A stretch of DNA of 64,000 bases from Cardinalis cardinalis (taxonomy: Eukaryota > Chordata > Aves > Passeriformes > Cardinalidae): positions 1,046,370-1,110,369 of the forward strand of contig JACDOX010000217.1 in the NCBI GenBank assembly GCA_014549065.1. The letters run 5' to 3'. Below, in pieces: positions 1-12,858 of the stretch. A program made the position numbers and the translations under genes. Position 1 is the first letter of the stretch; each line of letters begins with the position of its first letter. The notes under the pieces were generated by a model. The model was given only the letters and a program-made list of their open reading frames with translations. It was not told the origin of the DNA and made no database searches.

Positions 1-802
1 TAAAATTCAGAACAGCTCAGTAGTGGGGAACAAAAGGCAGGGGGTTTGTAATAGCAGATCTGCTTCTCTCACCCTCAAAGGCGTCATCTTCAGAGTTGCC
101 TTCAACAATTAGGCATTGCCTAATTACACTGACCAATAAAACCCAACAAACAAGATGGGCANGATCTGTGCATGCTGCTCCCACAATGCCAGGTGCCATG
201 AGGAGAATCCCAACCATCCCCTTCCCAACATCCTCAGAGGGATGAGGGAGCATCAGGTTAAAGGCTGCTTTGTTGCCTCTCTTGGGTCTTCGCTCTTTAA
301 TGTGAATCACACTCCACTCTATTTTGAGCAATCCTTTATTAAAAGTGCCTCTGAGTCATTTTCTCTAAACTTGAAACTCTAAAAATGGTAATGTTTGGGT
401 AGTAGTCAGGAATTTTTAAGAATTTGCATTCTTCTCTTTTTGATTTAACAGGAAAAGGAGGGTAACCTGACTCACAGAGGGTTTGTTCCCCCTCGTCCTG
501 CACAGAAATGCTGCTCTTGGATAGAATCACAACTCATGAAATAAAACTTCTGAACATCTTCCACCAAGTACAAACGAAGAGTACTGAAAAAACAAATATA
601 AAACAAAGTATCTCTTTAGAGAAAGACAACCCAACAAGGGACAACCTGGGAGTATCTATCAACTTATGTTCAGTATGCTACTAAAAAAGAATTTTTACAG
701 GTAAATCTGTGAACTTCGGGTTAACATACATCCCTTTCCAGATGCATAACACAATAACTGAAAATCATACTGCTAATTATTCATACCTCCAACGTCTCAC
801 AC
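1..802. other. Gene-free single-copy stretch
   Basis: No repeat family, RNA gene or coding exon could be recognised. The short open frames here overlap one another on both strands, and none shows a domain, signal peptide or convincing splice-bounded structure. Confidence 0.5.
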
Positions 803-1040
803 AGGAAAAGTAAAGAAGACTAGAAGGATTAGGGGGAAATTTTTCCCTTTGAGGGTGGTGAGGTCCTGGCACAGACGCCCAGAGAAGTTGCAGCTGCCCC
901 TGGATCCCTGGAGGTGTCCAGGGTTATGTGGAATGCTGCATTCCACAGGGCTTGGAGCAGCCTGGGACAGTGGAAGGGGGTTAGACTGGATGGGGTTTAA
1001 GCTCCCTTCCAAACCAATGCAGCATTCTGGGATTTTCNCT
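803..1040 (+). repeat. CR1 LINE 3'-end fragment
   Basis: The stretch follows the usual order of the CR1 3' region: a 'gagggtggtgaggtcctgg' block, a 'cagagaagttgcagctgcccc' type block, 'cttggagcagcctgggacag', then a degraded 'cccttcca' tail. This is a 5'-truncated, non-autonomous copy with no reverse-transcriptase sequence. An odd feature is a perfect 19-bp palindrome at 928-946, where the family normally reads 'aaggccaggctggatgggg'. The 8-bp terminal microsatellite is largely lost, which suggests an old copy. Confidence 0.85.
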
Positions 1041-2640
1041 CTGAACCCAGGACAAGTTTTGCACTGCACAGCACAGCAAATAAACTGGCCCACACGCACC
1101 ACATGGAGCTTTCTTCATCACAGAGACACCTCATCCTGCTTGATGACATCCCATGAGACACTACTGCCACGTCAGCTTTGGAAACAGGCTCTTCACCAAC
1201 AGCGAAAGTTCTCCAAAGGATTGACGGCACACACACCAGTCAGCCTCCGCGTTTCCCTCCTCCATTACCTCACTGCAGAGCTTGCTCCCGCGGTCTCCAG
1301 GCAGGACTGGCAGAAGAACACAGGCTCTGGCCAGGAAATCCACCAGAGAAATCACCTTTAAATGTCTCCTGGATNAATTAATTAGGCATCTCTGATGTTN
1401 CTGGGCACACAAGTCATGGCCAGACTTGCATGCTCCTCGGCCCGTGTCAGGAATGAGAGCTTAACTGCTCTTCCCACCACATTTGCATTCCAAACTACTT
1501 CAGTTCCTGCAGAGATCCCCACCCATCACCATCCACAGGTGGTGTGGGAAGGAGGAAGACACCATAGTAAAAAAGCAACACTAATGTGATCTCCAAGCAG
1601 AGTAGACCAGGATGGAGCTGAAGTCCTCTTGATTCCCTTGGGCANGACCAAGACCCATGGGGAAGAGAGGAGAAGGCAACAGCAGGTCCTGGGATGGCTC
1701 CACACAGATGAAAGACCCAGCTCCAGAACTGCCATTCTTTTACTTTTTGAGCTTGGAGGTGATTCCAANATCCCATTCATCCTGCTGAACCACCACAAAC
1801 AGGGATAAGGGTAATGGACGTACTGCTCCAGCCATGGGGGTTCAAATCCAACCTGTGCAAGGAATGCTANGGAAAATATTATAAAGAGAAGCTCACTTCC
1901 CCCAGCTGCCTGATAAAGTCCATCACAGGAAACATCTGCCATCCTCCAGTGAGGACAAAAATCAGGAGGAAGTGCTTGGTCCATCCAGAGAAAAGAAAGT
2001 CAGAAATACTACATTTCTAATTAAAAGCACACAGGTCCTGCCCAAGGTAGGAGATCCACTTCTGCAGGCAGGTCTCAACAAAACAGTTTAAATAAGGAGT
2101 TTTATAGACTGCCGAGCATGAAAACGGCAGCAGCCCACTTGATGAGGTCAGGGACTGACGTGGCCTATGGTACTTGTAAGGGAAAACATCTGTTGGTGTT
2201 AAAAGGTCAGCAGGAAATGAACACTATTTACTTTGTCCTTACTGGTTGGGCCACTGCTCCTCGAAAGAGAAGCACACATGGCTCAGCTTAGCGTTGTCCC
2301 CTCGACAGCCGCCCCANAGCTGCCCACCTCCGAGTCCCCCTGGTGCGCCCAGGAACCCCCTGAGCACCCCTGGGATGGGGATGAGGCTGTCCTTCCCCCT
2401 GGCANACGCCAGGGAGCCTCCCTCCCTCCTCGTGGGAGGGAAAAGTCCTTCACACCGGCTCAGGAACAAGCCGTTAAAATAAATCCGTCAACATAAAAGC
2501 GAAAAAACAAGAAGTTTCTTCTGAAAAACAGGAAGCGTGAGGTACATAGCGGCTTAAAATAGCGCCCGCTCGATTTGTTGACAAAACACGGGTCCCAAGG
2601 GGTCGTGACTTTCTGTAGGTTTTTATTTTTCCTGCAGGCT
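1041..2640. other. Gene-free single-copy stretch
   Basis: Mixed-composition DNA. No recognised repeat or exon was found. The small proline- and serine-rich open frames appear to be chance products of CA/CT-rich sequence. Confidence 0.45.
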
Positions 2641-2830
2641 GCCAGGAGCACCTCCGTGGCTGCCCGGGGCTCTGGTGCCCTCGGCCGGGGCCTGGCACGG
2701 CTCCCTGTGCCCGCCCGGGAGGCCGATGGCCGCAGGCCCGGCCGCGCTTCCTGTGCACGGCTNGGGGCTCCCACAGGAAACCCCGACGGAAAACGGCCCC
2801 ACTGCGAACCAGGGCTCGCTCCAACAGNCA
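2641..2830. other. Small CpG-rich patch
   Basis: A roughly 190-bp block is clearly more GC- and CpG-rich than its surroundings, with several CG dinucleotides in the 2670-2760 and 2785-2815 stretches. It could be a remnant CpG island, a GC-biased recombination patch or an unrecognised promoter. It has no TATA box, coding frame or splice context that I can support, and it is shorter than a typical CpG island. Confidence 0.4.
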
Positions 2831-3181
2831 GAGACAGTGCTCAAGGCTGGCACGCCCCCAGTAAAGCTCAGTCTGAAGGTCTGAGTGCGTAGGACTAGTG
2901 CTGGTTTCAGACTTTCCCTCGCTTGCTCTTCATGCGTAGAAGAGCACAAGGCTGGCCAGGCAGGATGAGCAGCTGGCATCTCAGAACAAGCTTAAAATGA
3001 TAATGGTCTGATCCCAAGACCCAACGCCAACATAAATTCCTAAACCAGGAATTTCAGGATGGGATCTTCCTCTTCAGAGGAGGAAAGAAATTTTATGCTT
3101 CAGCATTCCGTCAAGGTTGTGTGATACTCTCCCATTCCTCAGGAATTCCCCAGTTGGGGTTCTGCCTCTCCCTCCCCACAG
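2831..3181. other. Gene-free single-copy stretch
   Basis: I see no repeat, RNA gene or coding signal in this interval. Confidence 0.4.
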
Positions 3182-3446
3182 TCACAAAACCACAGAGGGG
3201 TTTGGTTCAAAAGGTCCTTAAAGATAATGCAGCTCCACCCTTCCACACCTTCCACTATTCCAGGTTTCTCCAAACTCNGTTCAACCTGGCCTTGGACACT
3301 TCCAGGGATCCAAGGGCAGCCACAGCTTCTCTGGGCACCCTGTGCNAGNGCCTCAGCACCCTCACAGGGAACAATTCCTTCCCAATATCTAACCTACATC
3401 CCCCCTTTTTAGTTTAACACCATTCCCCTTTGTCCTATCCTGATTC
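3182..3446 (-). repeat. CR1 LINE 3'-end fragment
   Basis: The plus strand reads as the reverse complement of the CR1 tail: 'cagaggggtttggtt', 'aaaggtccttaaag', 'ccttccactattccagg', 'caacctggccttggacact', 'ggcagccacagcttctctgg', then 'cacagggaacaattccttcccaa'. The copy covers about 265 bp of the 3' part only. Three single N positions fall inside it (around 3279-3350). Confidence 0.88.
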
Positions 3447-4542
3447 AGTCTGCAGAGGTGGAAAGCAGCGCCATTTTTTGGTCTTAATTAAAAAAAAACC
3501 TGAACCACATTAAAGCAAGAATAACCCTCTCAGATGATCTAGTGTAGACTANAAGGACTGTACTGAAAAGCAGGATGAGATATCACCCCTTTCCACATTC
3601 CCTGGCCTACAGACCAAGGCTGCCTGTGAGCCCTGCTCGCCTTCTCCTTACACACCACACCAGACACGAAGGGGCCCCAATCGTGAATAGCTAATTATTG
3701 GCCCACATTAAATTATTTCTCAAATTAAGATTTGTGGGTTTTCCCCTCGCCTAACAATACGCCTTTGAGAGCAGCATTGCAAACACACTGGAGCAGGAGC
3801 AGCAGTGTAGCTCCATGCGCAATTAGGCCAGCATGTGGATCTTATTGCTCCTAAGGACTCTCATTTGATTTCCCGCACCACCAACTGGTGAGAAGTTTTC
3901 AAGTCTATATAGAGAAGAATTAGATCACTCTTTGGGGTGGTCGCATCTGGGGTTGGAAAACCAGATGGAGCGNGTTTTCCCGAGCCCTTTGTAATTGAAC
4001 CAGCACACCAAGTTGCTAGGGAGCAGGAGAACACAATCCCTGCTCTGGGGCAGCCCGCAGCAACGCGGCTGCCAGCACTCGTAGGCACCGTCTGAAGTGC
4101 CAGCAGGGAAAACGGTCACACAGGCTGGGGTTTGTACAACTTCAACGTGAACACGGACCTACTGCAGGCAGGGAGGAGCTCNGGGACTCCTGAACATAAA
4201 CATCTGCACCCACGGCCACAGTGTCACCAAAGGAACCCAGGAGATTAATTTCTTCAGCTCCCCAAAAATGCAAAGTTCTCAAGAGTAGGCTGAAGCTGGG
4301 GAATGAAGAGGAGAGTGCAAGAAGGAGCAATATGGAAGCTTCAGCATTTCAAGAGCTGTGTGGGGACTGAGCCATGAACACTGCCCTTCCTGAGGACCCG
4401 GAAGGTGCATCTGACAGAGAACAGGATGGACATAAGGCTTTCCCAATCAAAACATGTTTTATTGACTGAAGGAAGAGATGGATGAAGTGGTTTTATCCAA
4501 ACCTTGACCAGCAGCAATGCACATACACAGAGAGCTGCAGCC
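3447..4542. other. Gene-free single-copy stretch
   Basis: No element was recognised. The 3660-3740 part is AT-rich with TAATTATT-type motifs and might be weakly constrained, but nothing in the sequence proves it. Confidence 0.4.
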
Positions 4543-4950
4543 TAACCACAGACTGGTTTGAGCTGGAAGGGACCTCAAAGCTCATCTCATTCTCACTCCC
4601 TGCCATGGACAGGGACACCTTCCACTATCCCAGGTTGCTCCACGCCCTGTCCAGTGTGGCCTTGAANACTCCTAGGGATGAAGCAGCCACAGCTNCTCTG
4701 GGCTTCAAGTGCCTCATGACTCTCACAGGGAAGAATTTCTTACTAATACCTGATCTTATCCTGCCCTCTGTCAGTTTGAAGCCATTCCTCCTTGTCCTTG
4801 TCCTCCTTGTCTGGGCCCTCACCGACAGCCCCTCTCCAACTCTCTTGGACCACTTTTAGGTACTGGAAGGGACTCCAAGGTCTCCTCAGAGCCTTCTTCT
4901 CTTTAAGCTGAACAACATCAGCTCTCTCAGCCCGTCTCCAGAGNAGAGGT
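4543..4950 (-). repeat. CR1 LINE 3' fragment, one of the longest here
   Basis: About 408 bp can be followed from the tail ('accacagactggtttgagc', 'tggaagggacctcaaag') through 'cacagctnctctgggc' and 'cacagggaagaatttcttac'. It continues into the more internal segment with 'tctcctcagagccttcttct' and 'aagctgaacaacatcagctc', reaching further 5' than most CR1 copies in the window. It is non-coding and 5'-truncated. Confidence 0.9.
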
Positions 4951-5657
4951 GTCCCAAATGGCACAGTCTTTGCCAGGGAATGGCTATTTTAGAGACAAAA
5001 ATTGCATCTATTTTTCCCAGCGCTTACCCATGTGCCACACTTTAAAACCTGTGGGTTTAAAACCTCCTTATCAGCAGCTAACATGGAGCACGAGTCCTCA
5101 GCATGCAGGAAGCATATGGAAATCCTACTCTCCTTTCCTTTCCTGCCATTTATTTTCCTCCTTGGAACTCAGAACATGCAACAACAAAGTCACGAGTCAA
5201 ACCATAAANATGAGGCAGAATTTCTCCTTTAAACGCTGAGTCTGCAGCTGGAGGAGCAGGAGCAACCTACAGCTTCCCACATGGCATCCCTGGGGTAGGG
5301 ATGGTGAGGGAGGGCTGTTCTTCCTCCCTCCACCAAATATCCCCAAAGCACAGTGATTTAAAGATGAATTAGCAATTCCAGCCTAAGCAGAACACCTTTC
5401 AATATTTGTTTGGGATTTTTTCAGAAGGGAGCAACAAATACAAAAACAAATATATGTCCAAAGNCAGCACTGCACAACTCAAAAGCTACACAGATGACTC
5501 ATTTCTCATGAACATGGCCTGCATNTAAACATTCACCTTGAAAATAATCCTGAAACAATGTACCAGGAGAGCAGGAGGGTGGTGGGGACACAACAGAGCT
5601 CATGGCAGAAAAAAGAGGGAATGGGTGATGGGGAAGCTGTCAGNAAGAGGAGCCCAA
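4951..5657. other. Gene-free single-copy stretch
   Basis: No repeat family or exon was recognised. Confidence 0.4.
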
Positions 5658-5736
5658 CAGAGAAATCCCCCTTGGAAAGCATATGTAAGCACCTGGACAG
5701 AAAAATCCCCTTGAAAAGCACTTTCAAGCACCTGGC
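5658..5736. repeat. Two-copy 40-bp tandem duplication
   Basis: The unit beginning 'cagagaaatccccc' at 5658 repeats at 5698 as 'cagaaaaatcccc'. Both units share the 'ttg(g)aaaagca' middle and end in 'caagcacctgg' or 'taagcacctgg'. The period is 40 bp with about 80% identity by eye. It is probably a local replication-slippage duplication. Confidence 0.7.
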
Positions 5737-8700
5737 TCAGCTATTTTATCAGATTTTTGCTTTCCACACAGCCCACAGGTTTTGTGGATGAAAATAAAGA
5801 TTTTCCTCTCTGCAAATTATTGGCATTTTGAGTTGGTGTGTGAGGAGGACTCAGCTTTTTAAAGATTATTACTTGATAGGTGTTTTCATCTTCGAAAAAA
5901 TAAGATAATATTTTCCTTTGAAGACACTAAGCTGACACCTTTGGTTTTGCATTTTCCACATCCAATTCCTCACTGGTTAGACTCTTCCTTCTCAAACCAG
6001 TATTATTCTGGCCTTCCTTTCTGTATCCACCTTTCTCCTGTCTAAACATGTGGGAGTTTAACACAAGCTACACCAGACCTTTCCAACTGTGACTACAACA
6101 AACCCCTCCATGGCCCTGGAGCATCTGGAGCTGCTGGGATTTCTGAAATGACAGGATGAANTATCTGGGTGACTACACAGCCAACTTTGGGCAGCCAATT
6201 TTAAATTTCTGGTTGGTGGTGCACCAAGGGAGTGCAAGGTTCAAGTGCTGGCCATCACACAAAGTGTTTCACAAAGANTTCCCACTGCTTTCTAACCCAG
6301 CTGCCTTGTTTAAAAACAAGTGCAACTCTCTGAGGTACACAAATAATTAATTTCAACCCAAGCTCTAAAGCAACAGTTCCCAAACTTTCTTTCCTGGCTG
6401 TGACCTCATTTTACAGACCAGTAGCTCTGTGCAACCCCAAACAGCAGAATAAATATGGAACAAAATGAAATTTCCATCAGGTGCACGACCTTGCTCATAA
6501 CTTCCCCAAACCTCATTCTGGAGCCATCACTCCACGCTGGGAACTGCTGTAACACAAATGATGNTGGAAATCCACACCCAGCCATGGACAAACCCCTGGT
6601 GGCACCCACAGAGCCACCAACAGCTCCATGGTCATGGAGGGGAGACCAACACCTTTGGTCCTATGGTAAAACCTTTATTTACCCTATGGTGTCTGTTTTT
6701 TCCCAGAAATGCCCCCAAATCTCTCCAGCCTGCCTCACAAACAGCAAAAGCTCAAAATGTGGATGTTACTTAAGAGCATCCTAAATAAATCCCTTTCAAA
6801 TTACCTCCTGTGGCATTTTTTATTGCCTCAAGACAGAATTTAGCTTTAGGGAACTCCAGTGCTTGGTGCACACTGCTGAGGATGCAGCCAGTGTCACAGA
6901 CATAAATTATCAAGTCAAATGACTTGCTCCACTATGTACCTCTGGTGGCAGGAGCTGAGATTGGAATTAAGGCTTTCCTGGTTCCCAGATCAGATCCTGC
7001 ACAATTACAGTTTTGCAGCCAACTGTACAAACGGGATGTTTCCAGGCTGGATATCAGACACCAGCAAAGGGGAAACAAACAATGGGAATCACTTCAGANA
7101 AACTTGATCTCTTCCTCTCAGACTCCAAGTTCATGATTTTGGCATCATCCCTGATGGTGGTGACTTAAACAATAAAAAGGGTAACCAGCAAGTTCATGCA
7201 GTAGAGAGGGNGTAGAGCAACACAGATTCTGGGAAGGGATTTTTTGGCCATCTGCCCTGTTCCTGACATATTTTAAGAGATGAGAAATCCCCAAAATGGT
7301 TTATCCTGAGGGTTGGACCATGAGCTGGAGCAGTGTGGCCANAGTGGCTGTAAAGTGCCATTCCCTGCACACACACACACTGTATCCCAGGGCACCAACC
7401 TGAACAGTAAACATGAGGATATTCCCCTACATGTGCAGAAAACCAAGGATAAAAATTCAGTCCTTTGGCTCCCTACTGCCGTTAAAATTAATTGCCACAT
7501 AAAATTGCTGATTCCTACCAAATGAAGCTACACAATTTATCAACTCAAGGATAGAGCAAACTCACTNGTGGTTTAAATACTTTATCTGAGTTATTACAGG
7601 ATTCTGCACCGGCGACAGTTTTATGGATAATGTAGGTTTTGTAAATTCATTAGTACNGGACGAACTTTCAAAGCAAACAAAGGCATTAAACAAACACCAC
7701 AATACTGTATTTACACACAAATTAGATTTCCCTTCCCTTTCCAAAGCCGTGCTGAGACACTTGAAGGAAAAATAGGAAAGAAGGTCTGCTGTAACACTAC
7801 ATGAAGGGAAAACAGGGCAGNTCATTAGCACCTGCATCACTGGGGGCTGAGCTCAGACCTGTTTCCTGACCTAATACATGAGCAGGTCACTTGTTGGCTT
7901 CTGATTCAGCCCCTCCAAGCTCTTAAATTGTTGAAGAAGCATTTCTATACCACAAAAGGAGACTGGACCTGCTCCAGAGGCCGTTGCAGTCCGTGGCATC
8001 TTTCCACTGATTTCAGCAGGCTTTAAAACAAGGGCACCATGTCCCTTAATTAAAGGGACCACNTCATCTGGATCTACTCCGTTTCAACCAAAGTTAAAAC
8101 CAGTTTCAAACCTANTCCTGGGTGAATCCCCCTGCCCTTTTCCTGTTGATTAAATGCTTCTCCTCCCAACTGAGATAGGAAATAGCTGCCAAGATGACAC
8201 AGGACATGGGAGAAAGAGAAAAATTGCGTCTCTATGACTTGCTGTCAAACCNAAGGAGACACTGAAAATAAGAGGAAAAACATTTTTTGGACTTTCTTAC
8301 AACACAAGACATGAGAAACAATTTCAGAAGGAAGCACAAATTTTCAGCTGATACTGCTTCTCCNGCAAGAAATCTCATGATGGAAACTGTTTTAACCTGC
8401 ACTTGCTGGAAGGAATGACTAACATTGCTATTAAAAAAAAAAAAGAGGTTGTAGAAAAAAAGCACTGTTTTTCTCCACTTTTCCATTCTGTTTACTCTGT
8501 GCATTTATCACCAGCATGTGTAGAAGCAGCCTCACTCTTTCCCCTGTGCAGGCAGTGAGTTAGTCACACTTTCNCCTGTTGTGTAGCTCCTTTAGTCAGC
8601 AGCAGGGAAGTGATAAAGATGAAAAAAACTAAACAAAACCAGGAAAACGCAATTGTGAAAAACACAGAAGTTAGCAGGAGGTCCTTGTAGGCAAATGTAA

Positions 8701-9952
8701 TATTCAAATCGATTTGGCTTGCTTTAATTTAGGAGACTGCAATCTGGAAAGGAGCTCCTGCCTCTCCACACAGCCTCCCCTTGAAGGGTNCAGGAGAGGG
8801 ACGGCAGGGACACAGGAGAGGCAGCAGAGCTGCAGGAACCCCTGGTGCAAAGTCCAGGNAAAACCATTTCAGTAACTGAGAAACTGCTGCTAGAGAATAG
8901 ATGTGAGCCCCAGAGTCAGTGCCAGCTTCCAAGCCCAGCAGGGCACTCACTTTTTGCCCACCAGGTGTTAAATAACCTGCTCACAGTGGGAACAGCCCAG
9001 GTTTTGTGGCCAGGGTAATGTAATTATGCACCATTGCTTCATTCTTGGGGGTCTGCTTATTAAAAATGCATTAAAGAAATAAATCACTGCTGACTGTGTC
9101 GTCCCCCTTCCCTTTTTTGCTGGGCTAAGAAGAGTGACTNGAGGTTTAAATAAACCCAGCAAAAGCAGTAACAATAGGAAACTCCCAAACTTTATTTCCA
9201 GACTCACAGCAATCACTCGTTTTCCATTAAATTATTTGCTACAATAAGCACATGAAGTAGCAAAGATCCCAAATCACCCTAATAAACCTATACAAAATTA
9301 TCACCCTAAACCATCTGGAATCACAGTGTTCTGGTGGGCAGNTTTCCAGTCTTGGGACTTATTCTTGATTATAAAAACCATGGATTGGTCACAGGCAGAG
9401 CAGGGGGAGGCTGAGATTTTATATTTATTAGGCACAAATCTGCACCAGCCTGCTTTAAAAAAATGTAAAGACCAGGTAGGATCCTGCTTCCAGGACTCTG
9501 AGGTCCACATCCCACAGACACCTGGTGTGCACGACCAGACCTGGCTCTACCCCTGCAGAGAGGGGTGTGGGATGGACACCAGCCAGACCCACCAAAACGC
9601 AGGGGAGACAGGCTCCTTTCCACGTGCCACCAGTGAACCCATTGGTGCTGCCACAGTCTCATCAGCAGGTGTGGGTGTGCCTCTGGATGATGGGGTTGAT
9701 GCTTCAAGGTGTCCAGGAGATGGGGAAGGACAAGGGGATGAGGCTGCTCTGCCTTCCCTGCACTGCAATTCTGGGGAGCAGCCCAGGGTGCAAATCCCAT
9801 CACTCCACAGCTGCCCACAACATCCCTTCATCTCCAAAACAACCTCCTGGCTCTGTAAGGGCAAGGATTGGCTTAAATCAGCACCAAAGAGTAGCACACT
9901 TCCACTTAAAATCAACCCCAAATCTGAGATGCTCCCAGTGCAGAACCCAGGG
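5737..9952. other. Gene-free, mostly single-copy stretch
   Basis: I see no gene or dated transposon in these 4.2 kb. Minor simple sequence includes a short CA run at 7366-7381 and an A12 run near 8432. Several small open frames exist, but they are mutually overlapping and compositionally random. Confidence 0.4.
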
Positions 9953-10312
9953 NNNNNNNNNNNNNNNNNNNNNNNNNNNNNNNNNNNNNNNNNNNNNNNN
10001 NNNNNNNNNNNNNNNNNNNNNNNNNNNNNNNNNNNNNNNNNNNNNNNNNNNNNNNNNNNNNNNNNNNNNNNNNNNNNNNNNNNNNNNNNNNNNNNNNNNN
10101 NNNNNNNNNNNNNNNNNNNNNNNNNNNNNNNNNNNNNNNNNNNNNNNNNNNNNNNNNNNNNNNNNNNNNNNNNNNNNNNNNNNNNNNNNNNNNNNNNNNN
10201 NNNNNNNNNNNNNNNNNNNNNNNNNNNNNNNNNNNNNNNNNNNNNNNNNNNNNNNNNNNNNNNNNNNNNNNNNNNNNNNNNNNNNNNNNNNNNNNNNNNN
10301 NNNNNNNNNNNN
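9953..10312. other. Assembly gap (360 N)
   Basis: A run of 360 undetermined bases. The first readable bases to its right are the tail of a plus-strand CR1, so the missing part may contain more of that CR1. Open frames spanning this gap are meaningless. Confidence 0.99.
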
Positions 10313-10366
10313 TGGGCTTTAAGGTTGCCTCCAACCCAAACCAATCTGTGACTCCATGATCCCGTG
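10313..10366 (+). repeat. CR1 LINE extreme 3' end
   Basis: The sequence reads 'ggctttaaggttgcctccaa', then 'cccaaaccaatctgtgac' and a degraded 8-bp repeat tail 'tccatgatcccgtg'. This is the terminal 50 bp of a CR1 copy whose upstream part lies in the assembly gap. Confidence 0.85.
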
Positions 10367-12641
10367 ACATCCTTCTAGGAAAGCCCCAAGGCACCAGCAA
10401 GACAACCTGGAATAAAACCACCTACAAGCTGNTACAGAAAAACACTTCCCAGATCCACTTCCCCCCCTCTCTGGTGTTAGTCATCAACCTTCCCAAATAT
10501 AAAAATGGCTGAATTTAGCCTGGCCAGGCACTTCTGTCAAATACTTAAAGAAAAAATGGCCAGCAAGAGGCTGTGCAATCTCATGTGAACATTTCTGTCC
10601 CTGAAACAGATCTTAATTCTCCAAGGATCATCTCACATGCCAATGGGAAGCTCAGTAAGGGATGAGATATTTAATCTAATCTGCTTTCAAAATAATTTTG
10701 TTGGCATTGATTGTGCTGAATTGTATCTATGGGAAAGAATTTAAAGTAAGAGCAAATACAGACATATAAGAGCCAGACAAGTGAGTGTCTGTTACAATAA
10801 CTGTTGGCTGATAATTACAAAGAACAACAATCTAAATATTAATGTAAGGTAAAACCACCTGGTTTAGGCAGCCAGCACACAGCTGTGTTTTTAAAAATTA
10901 TTCTAACATATGCAATATTATAAAAAATCCTCAAAAATGGTCTGGTTTTAAATTCTTTTGCTTGACTCTTCCCTCGTTCCCCCAGAAAACCACCCCTAAA
11001 ATCTGAGCTGTCTGTGAGCCCAGCTGTTTCCTGGCTTTTCTATGCAAATTGTTCTCCCTGGATTTTATTGTGTGCATGTAGATGTCTCTCAGAANGCACT
11101 CAAGTTTGAATTAGGGGCCCTACTTCCATCAAAGGGCATTCTTGTAAAATCAGCTTCACTCTCCCAGTATCTGACACGGAATTATTATCCCATAACTCAC
11201 GGGTGTCCTAGCAGCTCTGTATTAAACACAGCTCTGGAAAAGTCCCAGAGGGAAAAGCACATGAAGGGACATGGAGAGTCACTCAGATGTAAACCTGTAA
11301 AGCCAGGAATTCCATATTTCCCTGCCAACCCACNGAGCCCACACCATGTGCTGGGTGAGGATGTGCCTCCTGCCTNGCTGCTGAATTTTCACCTTTCATG
11401 ATTAACTAAACACCGATTGCATTATTGCGTAATTAGGTTAAATTAAAACTTAGCTTAAAGCAGGAANCACTTCCTTTTCAATTCCAATCAAAAGCATTTA
11501 CTTCATTTTCAGTTTGATATTGGCATCTCCCTCCAGCATGANAAATTTAAAATTATTACTGTATGACAGCAGAAAAACCAGAAAGTAAAAGTTACTGTGG
11601 TAGCTGGTCTGAAAGCTCACAATTACCAGAAAATGAGGAGATTTCTGCTGCTGCTTTTCACACTTATTCCCTCCCCAGTTTCCCACTGACTTTCTGGCTT
11701 TGTTGCAAAAAAGAAATTCAAATGGTAAAAAGTTGCCCAAGTTATCTTCCCCCTCCAACAAGGATTTTTTAACCCACTGCACCTACTGAGCTCACCCTNT
11801 AAATCAGCATTTTCTATCCACCCCTTTTTGGACAGCCAAGGCTGTAGTGTGTTTCAAAATATACATCAAAACTGTATCAGCACTGAAAAGGTCNAATTCA
11901 TCTTATTTATCAAATTCCAGCCTTACACCAAAGTTTTTTTAATGGTCAACCCCAAAATACCATTACACTGATAACAGCTGCCACCCTCACATGCACCAGT
12001 ACAGTGCCAGCCTGGAGAGTTTTCCAATGTGGCTCTGGAATATTCTACATGCAGACTTTGCAGGGTGTGACCCAAATTCTGTCCTTAACCCTGGATATTC
12101 ACAGAGTCACAAATGTGGGGACACAATCTGAGAGCAGAGTCTGTCCCAGGCTGTTCAGGAATCAAATGATAGTGTGTGGTAATAGAATATTTATGATGCT
12201 CCACAACACTGCAACTGACTGGCTGTACTTCCTCCCCTCTCCATCAGAGAACACTGGAGCCCTCTGCAACTTCTGCTCAAGGCTTCTCAGGTTACATATC
12301 TTTATTTTTCTTACAGATTTTCCTATAGGATTGTGTCTCTGCAAGGAGCCATTTGGCAGTTAAGGCAGTTTANCCAGAAACCCAGAGTGCTGTTTGGTTT
12401 TTTCTCCTTGTTGTCTCCATTTCTCTGGAATGACACCCCTGGCAGAGTGTCCAGAATCAATTTCCTAAACACAACTATAAGCCCACAAAATGCACTGAAT
12501 GGAGCAAAAAGCCACACNGTACTTTGTTAACCAGCACTGTACCAGTGTCCAAAGGAATCCATCATGCACCAGGAGAGGAAAATAATGACAGCCCTGTGTT
12601 AAGATTGCTTAATCCTGCTCCCAGTACAGACCCTGACATGC
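10367..12641. other. Gene-free AT-rich stretch
   Basis: No transposon or exon was recognised. The 10650-10950 part is AT-rich, with multiple TAAT/ATTA cores and no repeat signature. It is a weak candidate for non-coding conservation. Confidence 0.35.
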
Positions 12642-12858
12642 GATGGTGGGAAGAAATTCTTTACACAGAGGGTTGCAGGCCCTGGCACAGGTGCCCAGAG
12701 CAGCTGTGGCTGTCCCTGGATCCTTGGCAGTGCCCAAGGCCAGGCTGGATGGGGCCTGGAGAAATCTGGGACAGTGGAAGGTGTCCCTGCCATGGCAGGG
12801 GTGGCACTGGATGGGATTTAAGGCCCTTTCCAACCCCAACCATTCTGGGGTTCCACAA
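12642..12858 (+). repeat. CR1 LINE 3'-end fragment
   Basis: Ordered CR1 blocks are visible: 'gggaagaaattctttacaca', 'aggccctggcacaggtgccc', 'agagcagctgtggctgtccc', 'ccaaggccaggctggatggg', 'gggacagtggaaggtgtccc' and 'aaggccctttccaacc'. It ends in a decayed 'attctggggttcc' version of the terminal repeat. Confidence 0.92.

Noticed and set aside
9326..10351. Plus-strand open frame of about 341 codons
   Set aside because: More than a third is undetermined sequence in the 360-N gap, and the readable part lacks domain-like composition. Several other frames span the same gap equally well.
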